Shown here: positions 43,293-52,927 of the stretch, piece after piece | Layout: each line of letters begins with the position of its first letter | Position numbering within the stretch: the stretch's first letter is position 1 | Source: Scytonema sp. UIC 10036 | GTDB lineage: Bacteria > Cyanobacteriota > Cyanobacteriia > Cyanobacteriales > Nostocaceae | Length of the DNA: 64,000 nucleotides | Assembly (NCBI RefSeq): GCF_009725235.1 | Contig: NZ_WJFC01000018.1 | Coordinates: 1 to 64,000, forward strand | Direction: 5' to 3' | Program-made: the position numbers and the translations under genes | The notes under the pieces: generated by a model | The model's database searches: none | Seen by the model: only the letters and a program-made list of their open reading frames with translations | Told to the model about the DNA's origin: nothing

Positions 43293-45413
43293 ATGTTAGG
43301 AAACACACTGGTTGGAAGATACCAAATTATCAGTCACTTGGGAGGAGGTGGATTTGGCGAAACTTTTATCGCTAGTGATACCCATTTACCCGGTTCTCCG
43401 CAATGTGTTGTTAAAAAACTTAAACCTCAAGCCAATGACCCTGTTACTTTAGAAACAGCGAGACGTTTATTTGATACGGAAGCTCAAGTGTTGTTTCGAT
43501 TGGGGACTCATGACAGCATTCCCCAACTTTTAGCTTACTTTGAGGAGAATGAGGAGTTCTATCTCGTACAAGAGTTGATTGAAGGGACGGATCTCAGCCA
43601 TGAAATTGTACCCGAAAAACCTCTCTCTCAAGACCAAGTCATTGCCATTTTAGAAGAAATTTTGACAATTTTAGACTTTGTTCACCAACAAAAGGTCATT
43701 CATCGCGATGTCAATCCTTATAACATCCTCAGACGCCGTTCTGATGGAAAATTAATCCTCATCGATTTTGGTGCTGTTAAACAAATTGCTACTCAAGTGG
43801 TTAGCCCCAATAACCACACAAAATTTACTGTTGCTATTGGAACTCCTGGCTATATTCCTAGCGAACAAGCGCAGGGAAACCCAAAATTTAGCAGCGATAT
43901 CTATGCTGTAGGAATCTTGGGTATTCAAGCATTGACTGGATTGTCTCCTGAGGAATTGGATAAAGACGCTGACACTTGTGAAATTATATGGCGCGAATGC
44001 GTCTCAGTCAGTGAAGATTTGGCAAAAGTTTTAGATAAAATGGTGCGCTATGATTTTCGAGAGCGCTATTCTTCAGCGTCTGTGGCTTTGCAAGCACTGA
44101 AAGAGTTAAAAAAATCTCAGTCGCAAACTATAGCATTGAGCTTACCTTCAAGAAATCAACAAAATGCAAAAAGTCCGATAAAAACGAGTGGCAAACCTCG
44201 AAAAAATTTAGTCCTAAAAATTTTAGCAGCCGTAACTTTAATAGGCACAGGCACAGCAGGCTCTATTTATGTGGTTAATGCAATTAATTCTACAAATGCT
44301 ATAGAATTGTATCAACAAGCAAATACACTTTACGATCTTCAACGCTACAAGGATGCTCTCTTAACCTATGACAGATCATTAGAACTCAGACCGGATTATG
44401 CTAAAGCATGGAATGGTCAAGGAAAAACATTATATGAGTTAAAAGAATATCAGGAAGCACTTGCTGCTTACGATAAAGCTATTCAACTGAAACCAGATTA
44501 TTTGGAAGCATGGCGCGGTCGTGGCTTTACTTTGAGTCAGTTGACAAGATATCAAGAATCTGTTTCTTCTTTGGATAAAGTTTTGTTATTAGATAAGAAT
44601 CAGCCGGAAATTTGGAATAAAAAAGGAGAGGTTTTAACAAAAATTAAACAATATGACCAAGCCATTGATTCTTATAATAAAGCTATTGAATTAAGGCAAG
44701 ACTATTATGAAGCTTGGTATAATAAGGCGCTAGTTCTCAATAATTTGAGACGCTATGATGAGGCGCTTGTGGCGTATGATAATGTCACGGAACTCAAACC
44801 TGCTTACGATCGCGCTTGGTACAGTCGCGGTAATGTTTTGGCAAATTTACGACGCTATCAAGATGCGATCGCATCCTATGATAAAGCAGTACAATATAAA
44901 CCAAATGACTACTTGGCTTGGCTGTCTAAAGGAAATTTACTCAACAGTTTGCAACGCTATCAAGAAGCTGTAGACTCTTTTGAGGAAGTCATTAAATATA
45001 ATCCCAGTAACTATCAAGCCTGGTATGGGCGGGCTTGGTCTTTTCATCAAATGCAACGTTATGAAGAAGCAGTAATATCTTATGATAAAGCTGTTCAATT
45101 CAGACGCGGAAACTATCAAGCTTGGTACGGGCGGGGTAATTCATTGTATAAATTGAAAAAATATCAAGATGCGATCGCGTCTTACAATCGAGCTATCACT
45201 CAAGAACCGAACCATTACGAACCTTGGTATAGCAAAGGTAATGCTTTGTTGAACTTGAAACTCTATCAAGATGCTATTTCAGCATACAACAAAGCCCTTA
45301 AACTTAAGCCGGATTATCAGCCAGCAATCAATGCTCGCGAGCAAGCACGCGAACAGTTATTATTACCAATTCAAAACACTGTAGAGACGCCCAACAGCCC
45401 ACCTCCACAGTAG
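43293..45413 (+). CDS. Ser/Thr protein kinase with TPR tail
   Basis: 706 aa from MLGNTLVGRYQIISHL (ATG 43293; the GTG/TTG-type extension to 43221 adds no homology). Kinase domain about 1-275: GGGGFGETF Gly loop, VVKKLK Lys, IHRDVNPYNIL catalytic loop (the Lys of HRDxKPxN replaced by Asn), LIDFGAVKQI, GTPGYIPSEQ. One membrane segment LVLKILAAVTLIGTGTAGSIYVV follows, so the TPR part lies outside. Then about ten TPR units (AWNGQGKTLYELKEYQEALAAYDKAIQLKPDY-like) to the end. TPRs bind partner proteins. HRDVNP kinases are seen in other cyanobacteria, so activity is still possible. Confidence 0.9.
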   Translation: MLGNTLVGRYQIISHLGGGGFGETFIASDTHLPGSPQCVVKKLKPQANDPVTLETARRLFDTEAQVLFRLGTHDSIPQLLAYFEENEEFYLVQELIEGTDLSHEIVPEKPLSQDQVIAILEEILTILDFVHQQKVIHRDVNPYNILRRRSDGKLILIDFGAVKQIATQVVSPNNHTKFTVAIGTPGYIPSEQAQGNPKFSSDIYAVGILGIQALTGLSPEELDKDADTCEIIWRECVSVSEDLAKVLDKMVRYDFRERYSSASVALQALKELKKSQSQTIALSLPSRNQQNAKSPIKTSGKPRKNLVLKILAAVTLIGTGTAGSIYVVNAINSTNAIELYQQANTLYDLQRYKDALLTYDRSLELRPDYAKAWNGQGKTLYELKEYQEALAAYDKAIQLKPDYLEAWRGRGFTLSQLTRYQESVSSLDKVLLLDKNQPEIWNKKGEVLTKIKQYDQAIDSYNKAIELRQDYYEAWYNKALVLNNLRRYDEALVAYDNVTELKPAYDRAWYSRGNVLANLRRYQDAIASYDKAVQYKPNDYLAWLSKGNLLNSLQRYQEAVDSFEEVIKYNPSNYQAWYGRAWSFHQMQRYEEAVISYDKAVQFRRGNYQAWYGRGNSLYKLKKYQDAIASYNRAITQEPNHYEPWYSKGNALLNLKLYQDAISAYNKALKLKPDYQPAINAREQAREQLLLPIQNTVETPNSPPPQ

Positions 45414-45464
45414 AGATGTGCCATTAGTCCTCTCTACAGAGTCTAAAGTTTTTTTGACCATTGA

Positions 45465-47267
45465 CTATCTTATATTCACTTCATGCAACTCATTGCTCAG
45501 GTCCAAATTTTGTAAACTTGTTGTGGAACTACTATTTATAAATGGCTGAACCATATCTAAAGAAGTGTTCGTTAACTTTGAGGAAGCTACCTTTTGACCT
45601 TCAGCTTGTGCGCGTTGCTTTTGTGTATACTCAAGTAATTTAACTTGAGCTGTCGCATAGATCGGCGTATCTTTAGGAACCTGTTGGAGAAATTGAACAG
45701 CCCCTTCAAAATCCTGTTCTGAAGCTTTGTTATAAGCTTTTTGTAACAAATAAGAAGCTCTAACTTCTTTCTTGTGATTGTACTCAGCTAACTTCTGTTG
45801 AACGAGTGCTCCTTCAGAAGTTTCTTTAGGAATTTGGCGGAGATAGTTTAGCGCCGTACTAAAGTCTTTTAATTTCGCCTTTTCATAAGCTTTAGATAGT
45901 AAATCTTTTGTTTGTTCTTCAATGCGTTCTTGTGCTTGCTCGACTAATTTGTCAGTTTTTGATTGCCAATACAAATTATCAGGAATTTTAGAGGCGGCGC
46001 GACGAACATCACCCCAGCGAGCTTCATGAAAGGCTTTTTCAGCTATTTTGTACTGTGCGTCAGCCGTTTGCCATTCTTTTTCCCATTCATCAATACTACT
46101 TTGTGCCTCAGGATAAACATTACTATTTGAGGGAATGGATTTAGCTAAAGCGATGGCTTCTTGCAAGTCACCCGACTGAAATTCCTCGGTTGCTTTGTAT
46201 AAAGTTTCGGTTTCTGAGTAGGCGGGAGTGTTGTAAATAATCGAATAAACACCAAAACCCATAACCAAAGAATTAGCTGCTAACCCCACCTTCATTCCCG
46301 TTAAAAGTGGAGACGATTTCGCTGAAGAATAGCTGCTGTTAGTACTGACTCTTGGTTGACTATCGCCATCCGCATCTGAAACTCTATACTTTACATCTAC
46401 AACTGTCTGCGAGTCCCAAGTGTCAATTGGCATTTGAGTCAGCGATCGCAAGACTTCACTGGCTGATTGATAGCGGTTTTTGTGGTTGTGGCGAATCATT
46501 TGGCTGATAACTGCAGCCAGATAATCACTCACAGGGGTAGTGCTAGAACGCCAAACAATCTCTTGAGTACTGGGATCGATCTTTAATTGCAGTGGTGTTT
46601 GTCCTGTCAAAGCCTGTACAGCAATCATACCCAAAGCATAGATGTCACTATTAGGCTGCGTCTGACCGATGAACTGCTCCGGTGGAATGTAGCCCAACGA
46701 AGTGACAGGTATTCTATATATGGGCAGTACTGTCTCTGACCCAAAATCAATCGGCTGAATCGATCCAAAATCAATCAAGACCAGCTTACCATCACAAGCA
46801 CGTCTGATTAAATTCTCTGGCTTGACATCACAGTGAATGACACCTTGAGAGTGAACAAAATCCAAAATCCTCAAAACTTCTTGTAAAAATTCAGCAACTT
46901 CGCTTTCATTCCACAGATAACCCAATTCTGGATTAACCGGCAATTCTGCTGTTACTGAGTGACCTTCAATAAACTCCTGTACTAAATAAAACCGTTCGTT
47001 CTCCTCAAAACAGCTTAGGAGTTCGGGAATTTGCTTGTGATGTCCGAGATGTTTTAGTGTTTCAGTTTCTGTTAGAAACCGCAATCTAAGAATTTGTAAG
47101 TAACTAGGTTGTGCGCTAGTAACTTTTAGTTGTTTAACGACGCATTTGGGGTTCTCTGGATTTTCGATATCTACAGCAACGTATGTTTCACCAAATACCC
47201 CAGCCCCCAAGCTCTGGACAACTTGGTAACGTCCTTGTAGTACCTTGCCTATCATATAGTTTGTCAT
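45465..47267 (-). CDS. Ser/Thr protein kinase, HCD variant
   Basis: 600 aa. Kinase domain 8-285: GAGVFGETYVAVD Gly loop, CVVKQLK, catalytic loop VIHCDVKPENLI in which Arg of HRD is Cys (a non-RD type, so activation-loop control is probably different), LIDFGSIQPIDFG, SLGYIPPEQF. One membrane segment LTGMKVGLAANSLVMGFGVYSII at about 330. The rest is helical repeats (ETLYKATEEFQSGDLQEAIALAKSIP and similar) resembling TPR/Sel1. It faces the kinase gene at 43293 tail to tail with 51 nt between, and may share regulation. Confidence 0.9.
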   Translation of the reverse strand: MTNYMIGKVLQGRYQVVQSLGAGVFGETYVAVDIENPENPKCVVKQLKVTSAQPSYLQILRLRFLTETETLKHLGHHKQIPELLSCFEENERFYLVQEFIEGHSVTAELPVNPELGYLWNESEVAEFLQEVLRILDFVHSQGVIHCDVKPENLIRRACDGKLVLIDFGSIQPIDFGSETVLPIYRIPVTSLGYIPPEQFIGQTQPNSDIYALGMIAVQALTGQTPLQLKIDPSTQEIVWRSSTTPVSDYLAAVISQMIRHNHKNRYQSASEVLRSLTQMPIDTWDSQTVVDVKYRVSDADGDSQPRVSTNSSYSSAKSSPLLTGMKVGLAANSLVMGFGVYSIIYNTPAYSETETLYKATEEFQSGDLQEAIALAKSIPSNSNVYPEAQSSIDEWEKEWQTADAQYKIAEKAFHEARWGDVRRAASKIPDNLYWQSKTDKLVEQAQERIEEQTKDLLSKAYEKAKLKDFSTALNYLRQIPKETSEGALVQQKLAEYNHKKEVRASYLLQKAYNKASEQDFEGAVQFLQQVPKDTPIYATAQVKLLEYTQKQRAQAEGQKVASSKLTNTSLDMVQPFINSSSTTSLQNLDLSNELHEVNIR

Positions 47268-47512
47268 TAGCTAGCTACTGAGTCACTGCTTATATAGGTT
47301 TTCTATTTTTGCCCCCTGTTTCCGGAATGCCGTGTAAATAAATGAACAAAGTAAAGCCCTAATTTAACAATAACACACCTATTAGCTATTTTTACGGATA
47401 TCATCCTAAAATATAGTGTTATGTATTACTATTATTGAAATGAATATAGCTGATACTGAAGGATAATAACAAAAATTTAGAGTATAAAAAGAATAATAGC
47501 GTGTTTTATCAG
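47268..47512. other. AT-rich gap
   Basis: No gene seen. Holds the promoter of the HCD kinase gene (minus strand). Confidence 0.4.
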
Positions 47513-48295
47513 TTACCTTAGTTTTTTTTCCCGCAACCATGTATCAATCCAAGCTTCATCTACCTCCGCTAAAGGCGGTACGGGTTCGCGGCTGTAATCA
47601 ATCACAAAACCATAGCCCGAGCGATCGTAGACTCCATTCAATAAGTCTTGTAAATTAATTAAGGGTTCTGTATCCTCACTACGTAAAGGCAATTTAAAAC
47701 TAGGAATGGGGTTTGGCAAATTAAAGGCATAGAGATCGGCTATAGGACGGCGAGAACTTTGACTGACAAGAATTCGATAATGAGTCTGAATATTATTACC
47801 CAAAGCGAGCATAGGTTCCCAATGCCGCAGCAAATCAATTTCCACTAAATGAGTCGTACTCTCTAATATAGTTTGACGCTTAGTTTCGTATTGTCTTCTT
47901 CCTTCTCCCGATCGTTTATTAGCTGGAGAGAGCACTTCAACCGCTGTCACCACTTCACTTGTTGCTATATCTCGGATTTCTAAATGCCCTTGCCTCACTT
48001 TCTCTGACAACGGTAATATAACTGTTAGTGGTTGAGTTGGTAAAGAAACAGCAACATTCGTCTTCACACCAATAGGTGTTGCCTGAGTTGGCTTGACAAC
48101 TGCATCAGGGATACCAACGAGGAGCGAATCTTCCCCAATAGTTTGATAAATTCGCTCTTCAATCAGAACTTGGTATTTGGGTAATAGTTGAGGAGATATT
48201 GAATCAGCGATCGCAGTAATCAGTCGATGATGAACGTTGGGCCAAGAACTAGGATGCTCTAAATAGGGGTCCATTCCAGGAAATGGAGAAGGCAT
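47513..48295 (-). CDS. DUF4058 protein
   Basis: 260 aa from MPSPFPGMDPYLEHPSSWPNVH, the invariant opening of DUF4058 (start at 48295; ATG 48313 is a short extension). Core: LLPKYQVLIEERIYQ, VLSPANKRSGEGRRQYETKRQTILEST (catalytic-like E...K triad of PD-(D/E)XK type), HLVEIDLLRHWEPM, RRPIADLYAFNLPNPIPSFKLPLR. The family is common in cyanobacteria and Planctomycetes, restriction-like fold, function unknown. Confidence 0.9.
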   Translation of the reverse strand: MPSPFPGMDPYLEHPSSWPNVHHRLITAIADSISPQLLPKYQVLIEERIYQTIGEDSLLVGIPDAVVKPTQATPIGVKTNVAVSLPTQPLTVILPLSEKVRQGHLEIRDIATSEVVTAVEVLSPANKRSGEGRRQYETKRQTILESTTHLVEIDLLRHWEPMLALGNNIQTHYRILVSQSSRRPIADLYAFNLPNPIPSFKLPLRSEDTEPLINLQDLLNGVYDRSGYGFVIDYSREPVPPLAEVDEAWIDTWLREKKLR

Positions 48296-48314
48296 AATCA
48301 TTACTCCTGTCATT

Positions 48315-48392
48315 TGTCATTTGTCATTCTTCCATTAGCCATTAGCAATTAGCCATTAGCCATTAGCAATTAGCAATTAGCCATTAGCCATT
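48315..48392. repeat. GCCATTA/GCAATTA heptamer array
   Basis: About eight units ATTAGCC/ATTAGCA before the GTPase gene's stop region; the array reaches into the last codons. Same unit as the arrays in the nif operon. Confidence 0.85.
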
Positions 48393-49897
48393 GGTTTAAC
48401 AACTCGTGCGATCGCTTCTTGAATGAACGACTTCATAAATTCATCCCGACGATTGAGTTGGAACTGACGCTGTACAACCTCAGTTATACCTCCATCACCC
48501 CAATCTTGGTCATTGCGAAAATACTCAATAAAACTTTTCCCTGCAATCCGCGTCAGATAAGCCGCCGTCACGCCTTGAATGGCTCTACCAAGAATAAAAG
48601 TACCAATATTTGTCTGTAATGCCACAGAAAGTAGCTGCAGCGCTCCTTTAACTATTCCCAAACTCGCAAGAGTTTTCCCCAAAGACAGAGCTAATTCCTT
48701 TCCTCGCTCCAAATTTAAATCACAACCGTAAACTCTCCCAATTTCTACCACCATTTGGGCATTAACAGCAGCTGTTGCCAGCAAATCAACCACTGGTATA
48801 GGTGTCGCGGAAACCACACCAGCAACAATCCATTGAAATCGCTCCACTATTTTAGTAGCTTGTCGGCGACGTTGGGCATCTATAACTTTTCGTGCTTCTT
48901 CACCCAAGCGTAGGGATTGCAGGAGGATATTATCAGCCACCAAATCTTCACCCTCTGCCCTCAAAATTGCTGCCATCCGTTTAAGTAATGGTAGAATTTC
49001 GGGTTCTGGTTGAAAGATACCGCCTTCTTCTAACTCTACCACTTGAGGATTGGCAGAAATTGCCACAACATCACTTGGTGCAATAAATCCGCGCACTCGT
49101 TCCCGCAAACGTGCCAAAATAACTTCTTTATCCTCATCTGTATATAAGTCTATTTTATTTAAGACAACAAGCGATCGCTTGCCAATTTCTGCCAGAGCAC
49201 GCAACGGTTCGTATTCGGACTGCCGAATATCATTATCTACGACAAATAACAGTAAATTTGCTTCTGTTGCCAGTTCTCGTGCAACCTGTTCCCTTTCCGT
49301 TCCCGCCACCCCTGCTTCTAAAATCCCTGGTGTATCCGTAATTAAAATTTTGCGTTCTAATCCCTTTAGCCTCAAACAGTAAGTTTCTCCAACTTGAGTG
49401 GTTCCCATGGGAGCATCAACCTTACCAACCACGCGTCCCAAAATTGCATTCACTAAAGAGGTTTTCCCAGCACTCCCCGTACCAAACACCACAACTTGAA
49501 TTTCACCACGGGCTAAATTTGTTTCAAGTTCTCGCGATTTGCTCAGTAAAGCTTGGCGGGTGACTTCATCTTGAACTTGCTCCAACTGCTGTCGCACAGC
49601 TTGTAAAGTGGAAGAAGCGGCTTCGGGTGTGGCGTCTGGAACTTGGATATTTGCTTGCTGCCTGCGCTTGCGGCGTTGGCGCTGTTCTCCTGTCTGAATC
49701 ACTAATATATAGTAAACAAATCCAGCGATTAACGCTGCTATACAGATAACGACTAATATCAACAGTAAGTTACCCAGCAAAGGAGAACTCCAAGATAATT
49801 GCCAATAAAGCTGAATCAGAGAATTAATCAACCACAGGCTGAGTCCGAGGATGATAATAATACCAATAATCAAGGCGATTGTACGGGATAGAGGCAT
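48377..49897 (-). CDS. Membrane-anchored GTPase with DUF697 domain
   Basis: 506 aa. Two N-terminal membrane helices (ALIIGIIIILGLSLWLINSLI and LLLILVVICIAALIAGFVYYILV), then a dynamin/Era-like GTPase: G1 GTGSAGKTSLVNAILG at about 135, G3 DTPGILE, G4 NKID, G5 AISAN. The C-terminal 150 residues contain DUF697 (VVDLLATAAVNAQMVVEIGRVYGCDL), typical of YcjF/YcjX-linked GTPases. It may act on membrane stress or shape. The last codons lie on the heptamer repeat. Confidence 0.9.
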   Translation of the reverse strand: MPLSRTIALIIGIIIILGLSLWLINSLIQLYWQLSWSSPLLGNLLLILVVICIAALIAGFVYYILVIQTGEQRQRRKRRQQANIQVPDATPEAASSTLQAVRQQLEQVQDEVTRQALLSKSRELETNLARGEIQVVVFGTGSAGKTSLVNAILGRVVGKVDAPMGTTQVGETYCLRLKGLERKILITDTPGILEAGVAGTEREQVARELATEANLLLFVVDNDIRQSEYEPLRALAEIGKRSLVVLNKIDLYTDEDKEVILARLRERVRGFIAPSDVVAISANPQVVELEEGGIFQPEPEILPLLKRMAAILRAEGEDLVADNILLQSLRLGEEARKVIDAQRRRQATKIVERFQWIVAGVVSATPIPVVDLLATAAVNAQMVVEIGRVYGCDLNLERGKELALSLGKTLASLGIVKGALQLLSVALQTNIGTFILGRAIQGVTAAYLTRIAGKSFIEYFRNDQDWGDGGITEVVQRQFQLNRRDEFMKSFIQEAIARVVKPMANG

Positions 49898-50104
49898 AAG
49901 GCAAAAGGGCTATTAATAAGTATTTTCATGCTTCGATCTTAATGGTTTGAGCATGATTTCCGTATTTTTTCCCAGCATATTAGAATGACAATTTGCTAAA
50001 CTAGTCAGGTATTTTGTATAAAATTTAGCGTATCATTCTTCCGGAGTGGTTCCTCGTTTTTATTGCTCTACTAATTGCTAAAAAAGATTAATATCGAGTG
50101 CAGC

Positions 50105-51802
50105 ATGACTTCAACACCTCAAGCAAGCCATTCTAACTTAGCGAAACGAGCATTCCACCGACTCAGTATTCGACAAAAAATTGTCGTGGGATATGCTGTA
50201 GCTCTGGGAATTGCTATTTTGGGGACAATAGCAGGATTAGAAATTGGCAATCGCTACTATCAAAAAGCTAGATATCAAATGATAATGGCAGATGAAGAAG
50301 GAGGATTGTTAAGTGAACTGCAAGGTGCTTTCTTAGAAATCCAAAGCCATCAGCAAGAAATTGTACCTCTTTTGAAACAACCCCAGATTTTGCAAGCAGA
50401 AAACTCTAAGTTATTGATTCATGTAACGGAAACAGAAAAGTTGCTCGAGCGCTTGCAAGAATTTAGTCAAACGAATTCTCAGAAGGATTTACACGCTTTT
50501 CTAGAAAAGCACGAGATGACAGTCACAGAATATTTTCAACAGTTTAAACTTTTGCTTCAACAACTGGTGTCTAATGGAAAATTGCAAGAAGAGTCGGAAG
50601 CGCGATCGCTCATTTGGCAATTTTATCAAAATCCTGCTGCCATTCGATTTAATGAATTTATTCATGAATTAACAAAATTCACTATATTAGTTCAGGAGCA
50701 TCAAGAACAAGCTGATGTCGCACAAAATCAGGCAGCGACACTGCAAGCTCAAATTATCATTGGAAGTATACTCTTCTCTACAGCACTTGCTACAGTTTTG
50801 GCTCTCTACACAAGTCGTACTATTGCTCACCCCATAAAAGCAGTGACAGCAGTTGCCAAACAAGTCACCAAAGAAGCAAATTTTGATTTACAAGTACCTG
50901 TCATTACAAAAGATGAAGTAGGGGAATTAGCAATTTCTCTCAACCAGCTAATTCAACAAGTCAAGAAACTTTTGGATGAACAACAAGCAGAAACTCAAGC
51001 TCGACTCATTCAAAGTGAAAAAATGATTAGTTTGGGAAAGATGCTAGCAGGAGTAGCTCATGAAATTATCAATCCTGTTAATTTTATTTCTGGTAATCTT
51101 GTTCATGCAAAAAACTATACTGATGATATTCTTACCCTGTTAAAAACTTACAAAACTGAAATACCAAACCCTCCAATTTCCGTCCAATTACTAGCGGAGG
51201 AGATAGATTTAGAATTTTTAGAAGTCGATTTGCAAAAACTATTGAGTTCTATAGAATTTGGTGCCGATAGAACCCGTGAAATCGCTATAAGTTTAAAAGA
51301 TTTTTCCCGATTAGATGAGGGAGAAATTCAATTTGTAGATATACACGTTTGTTTGAACAGCACGCTCGTAATTTTGCAAAACCGCTTAAAAAAAGGCATT
51401 AATATTGTGCGTAACTATGGAGATGTTCCGCATATTCCAGGTTATCCTGGGTTGCTATATCAGGTGTTTATGAATTTATTATCTAATGCCATTGATGCTT
51501 TGGAGGAAAAAACTAAAGACAATCCTCATTTTTTGCCTGAAATTACGATTACGACTGAATTGGGCGATTTAAATTTAGTTTTTGTGCGAATTGGAGATAA
51601 TGGTTCGGGTATTTCGCTAGAAAATCAGAGCAAAATCTTTGAAACATTTTTTACTACCAAACCCAGAGGTATTGGCACAGGTTTGGGTTTAGCTATTACT
51701 TATCAGATTGTAGTGGAAAAACATGGTGGCAAAATTACTTGTAAGTCGGAGTTAGATAAAGGAACTGAGTTTACAGTCTTTCTCCCAATGAATTCTAAAT
51801 AA
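50105..51802 (+). CDS. Sensor histidine kinase
   Basis: 565 aa from ATG 50105 (MTSTPQASHSNL; the TTG at 50075 is an extension). One membrane helix near the N-terminus (IVVGYAVALGIAILGTIAGLEIG), a long periplasmic-like or extracytoplasmic helical stretch, a second helix IIGSILFSTALATVLALYTS, HAMP (AVTAVAKQVTKEANFDL), then a dimerisation/phosphoacceptor helix with HEIINP, N-box VFMNLLSNAIDALEE, G1 IGDNGSGIS, F-box FETFFTTKPRG and G2 GTGLGLAITYQIV. Transfers phosphate to an unknown response regulator; no regulator gene is adjacent. A paralogue remnant follows. Confidence 0.9.
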   Translation: MTSTPQASHSNLAKRAFHRLSIRQKIVVGYAVALGIAILGTIAGLEIGNRYYQKARYQMIMADEEGGLLSELQGAFLEIQSHQQEIVPLLKQPQILQAENSKLLIHVTETEKLLERLQEFSQTNSQKDLHAFLEKHEMTVTEYFQQFKLLLQQLVSNGKLQEESEARSLIWQFYQNPAAIRFNEFIHELTKFTILVQEHQEQADVAQNQAATLQAQIIIGSILFSTALATVLALYTSRTIAHPIKAVTAVAKQVTKEANFDLQVPVITKDEVGELAISLNQLIQQVKKLLDEQQAETQARLIQSEKMISLGKMLAGVAHEIINPVNFISGNLVHAKNYTDDILTLLKTYKTEIPNPPISVQLLAEEIDLEFLEVDLQKLLSSIEFGADRTREIAISLKDFSRLDEGEIQFVDIHVCLNSTLVILQNRLKKGINIVRNYGDVPHIPGYPGLLYQVFMNLLSNAIDALEEKTKDNPHFLPEITITTELGDLNLVFVRIGDNGSGISLENQSKIFETFFTTKPRGIGTGLGLAITYQIVVEKHGGKITCKSELDKGTEFTVFLPMNSK

Positions 51803-51898
51803 CTATTATGAAAATCGCTCGCAAAGGCGCAAAGGCGCAAAGGCACAGAAAAACCTTGGCGTCTTTGCGTCTTTGCGTGAGGCTAAAAAATAATTAAT
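51803..51898. repeat. GGCGCAAA inverted repeat
   Basis: CGCAAAGGCGCAAAGGCGCAAAGGC and the facing CTTTGCGTCTTTGCGTGAGGC (51828-51882) fold back. Same style as the GCAGAGG repeats at 52730 and 56990. Confidence 0.7.
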
Positions 51899-52038
51899 AT
51901 TTTAATGTCGTTCGCAACTATGGGGATGTTTTCGCGATCGCAGGTTATAGGTTAGGTTTAGCCATTACCCATCAGATTGTAGTGGAAAAACATGGTGGCA
52001 AAATCACTTACAAGTCAGAGTTACAGAAAGGTGCATAA
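51899..52038 (+). pseudogene. Histidine-kinase paralogue remnant
   Basis: NVVRNYGDV and then, after an internal deletion at a HIP1 core, LGLAITHQIVVEKHGGKITYKSELQKGA*, both closely similar to the kinase ahead of it (VRNYGDV and LGLAITYQIVVEKHGGKITCKSELDKG). So a second kinase copy was lost apart from its G2 box. The remaining 52039-52189 has no gene. Confidence 0.75.
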
Positions 52039-52189
52039 TATACCATTATACCAATGACCAATGACCAATGACCAATGACAAGTGACAACCGTATATTCAC
52101 AATTCCTTTAGAATGCCTATGGATGTGAAAGACAACTTGCATGTCACAATTTTCTTTGGATGGTCACATAACAAGGGAGAAACGATCCT

Positions 52190-52714
52190 ATGGGGCTTTT
52201 TGACCAGATTATCAATGCAATTGACAATCCCAATCAGCAAGGTAACACCAGTCAATTGGGTAATATTATTAACACAGTACAGCAAATAAGTGGCAGTACT
52301 GGTACAGACTCCTCAACAATGCAGTCAGCTTTGGGTATTGTAGGGAACTACGTGCGTTCTGCGTTACAAGAAAAGCAAAACACAGAAGGCAATGAAGCAG
52401 CACAAGATGTTGTGAACGAATACGGTGGTACTTCCCCTAACGCCCAAGCCGTCGATTCTTTATTTCCTCCTTTTGTACAGCAGCAAGTGGCAGATGCTGT
52501 TTCTCAGCGCACGGGTTTAAACGCTGGTATGGTTCAACAACTATTACCAATTTTGGTTCCTTTAGTGCTAAATCTATTGAAATCGGGATCAAATGCTCAA
52601 AATCCCCAAGCTGGAGGGAATTCTGTATTAAATTCTTTCCTTGATTCTGACAGAGATGGTGATGTTGATATCATGGACGCTATGCAAATGGCGAGTCGAT
52701 ATCTAGGAAGGTAA
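52190..52714 (+). CDS. DUF937 protein with Ca-binding-like end
   Basis: 174 aa. Matches DUF937/YidB-type proteins: MGLFDQIINAIDNPNQQGNTSQLGNI and the hydrophobic PFVQQQVADAVSQRTGLNAGMVQQLLPILVPLVLNLLKSG. The last 20 residues hold DSDRDGDVDIMDAM, a DxDxDG EF-hand/dockerin-type loop. ATG has an AAGGGAG site. The protein is soluble; the role is unknown. Confidence 0.85.
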   Translation: MGLFDQIINAIDNPNQQGNTSQLGNIINTVQQISGSTGTDSSTMQSALGIVGNYVRSALQEKQNTEGNEAAQDVVNEYGGTSPNAQAVDSLFPPFVQQQVADAVSQRTGLNAGMVQQLLPILVPLVLNLLKSGSNAQNPQAGGNSVLNSFLDSDRDGDVDIMDAMQMASRYLGR

Positions 52715-52715
52715 A

Positions 52716-52810
52716 CCTCTGCTCTTCTCTGGTGTGTTCTCTGCGCCTCTGTGGTTCAATAAATAACTTTTGAACCGCAGAGGCACGGAGAACGCAGAGC
52801 AAAGAGTGAC
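52716..52810. repeat. GCAGAGG-type inverted repeat
   Basis: CTCTGCG...CTCTGTGGTTC and, after AATAAATAAC, the complement GAACCGCAGAGGCACGG...GCAGAG. Stem-loop after the DUF937 gene; copy at 56972-57065. Confidence 0.75.
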
Positions 52811-52927
52811 GATAGACAGCCGATCGCAAAAATTTACATCATTCAGTGAATTAACTGGCACAAAATAGTGGCGCATTTACCTAAATCAAAAAGATGATGT
52901 AAGTGTCGCGCCACTAGCGTGCTGCTT

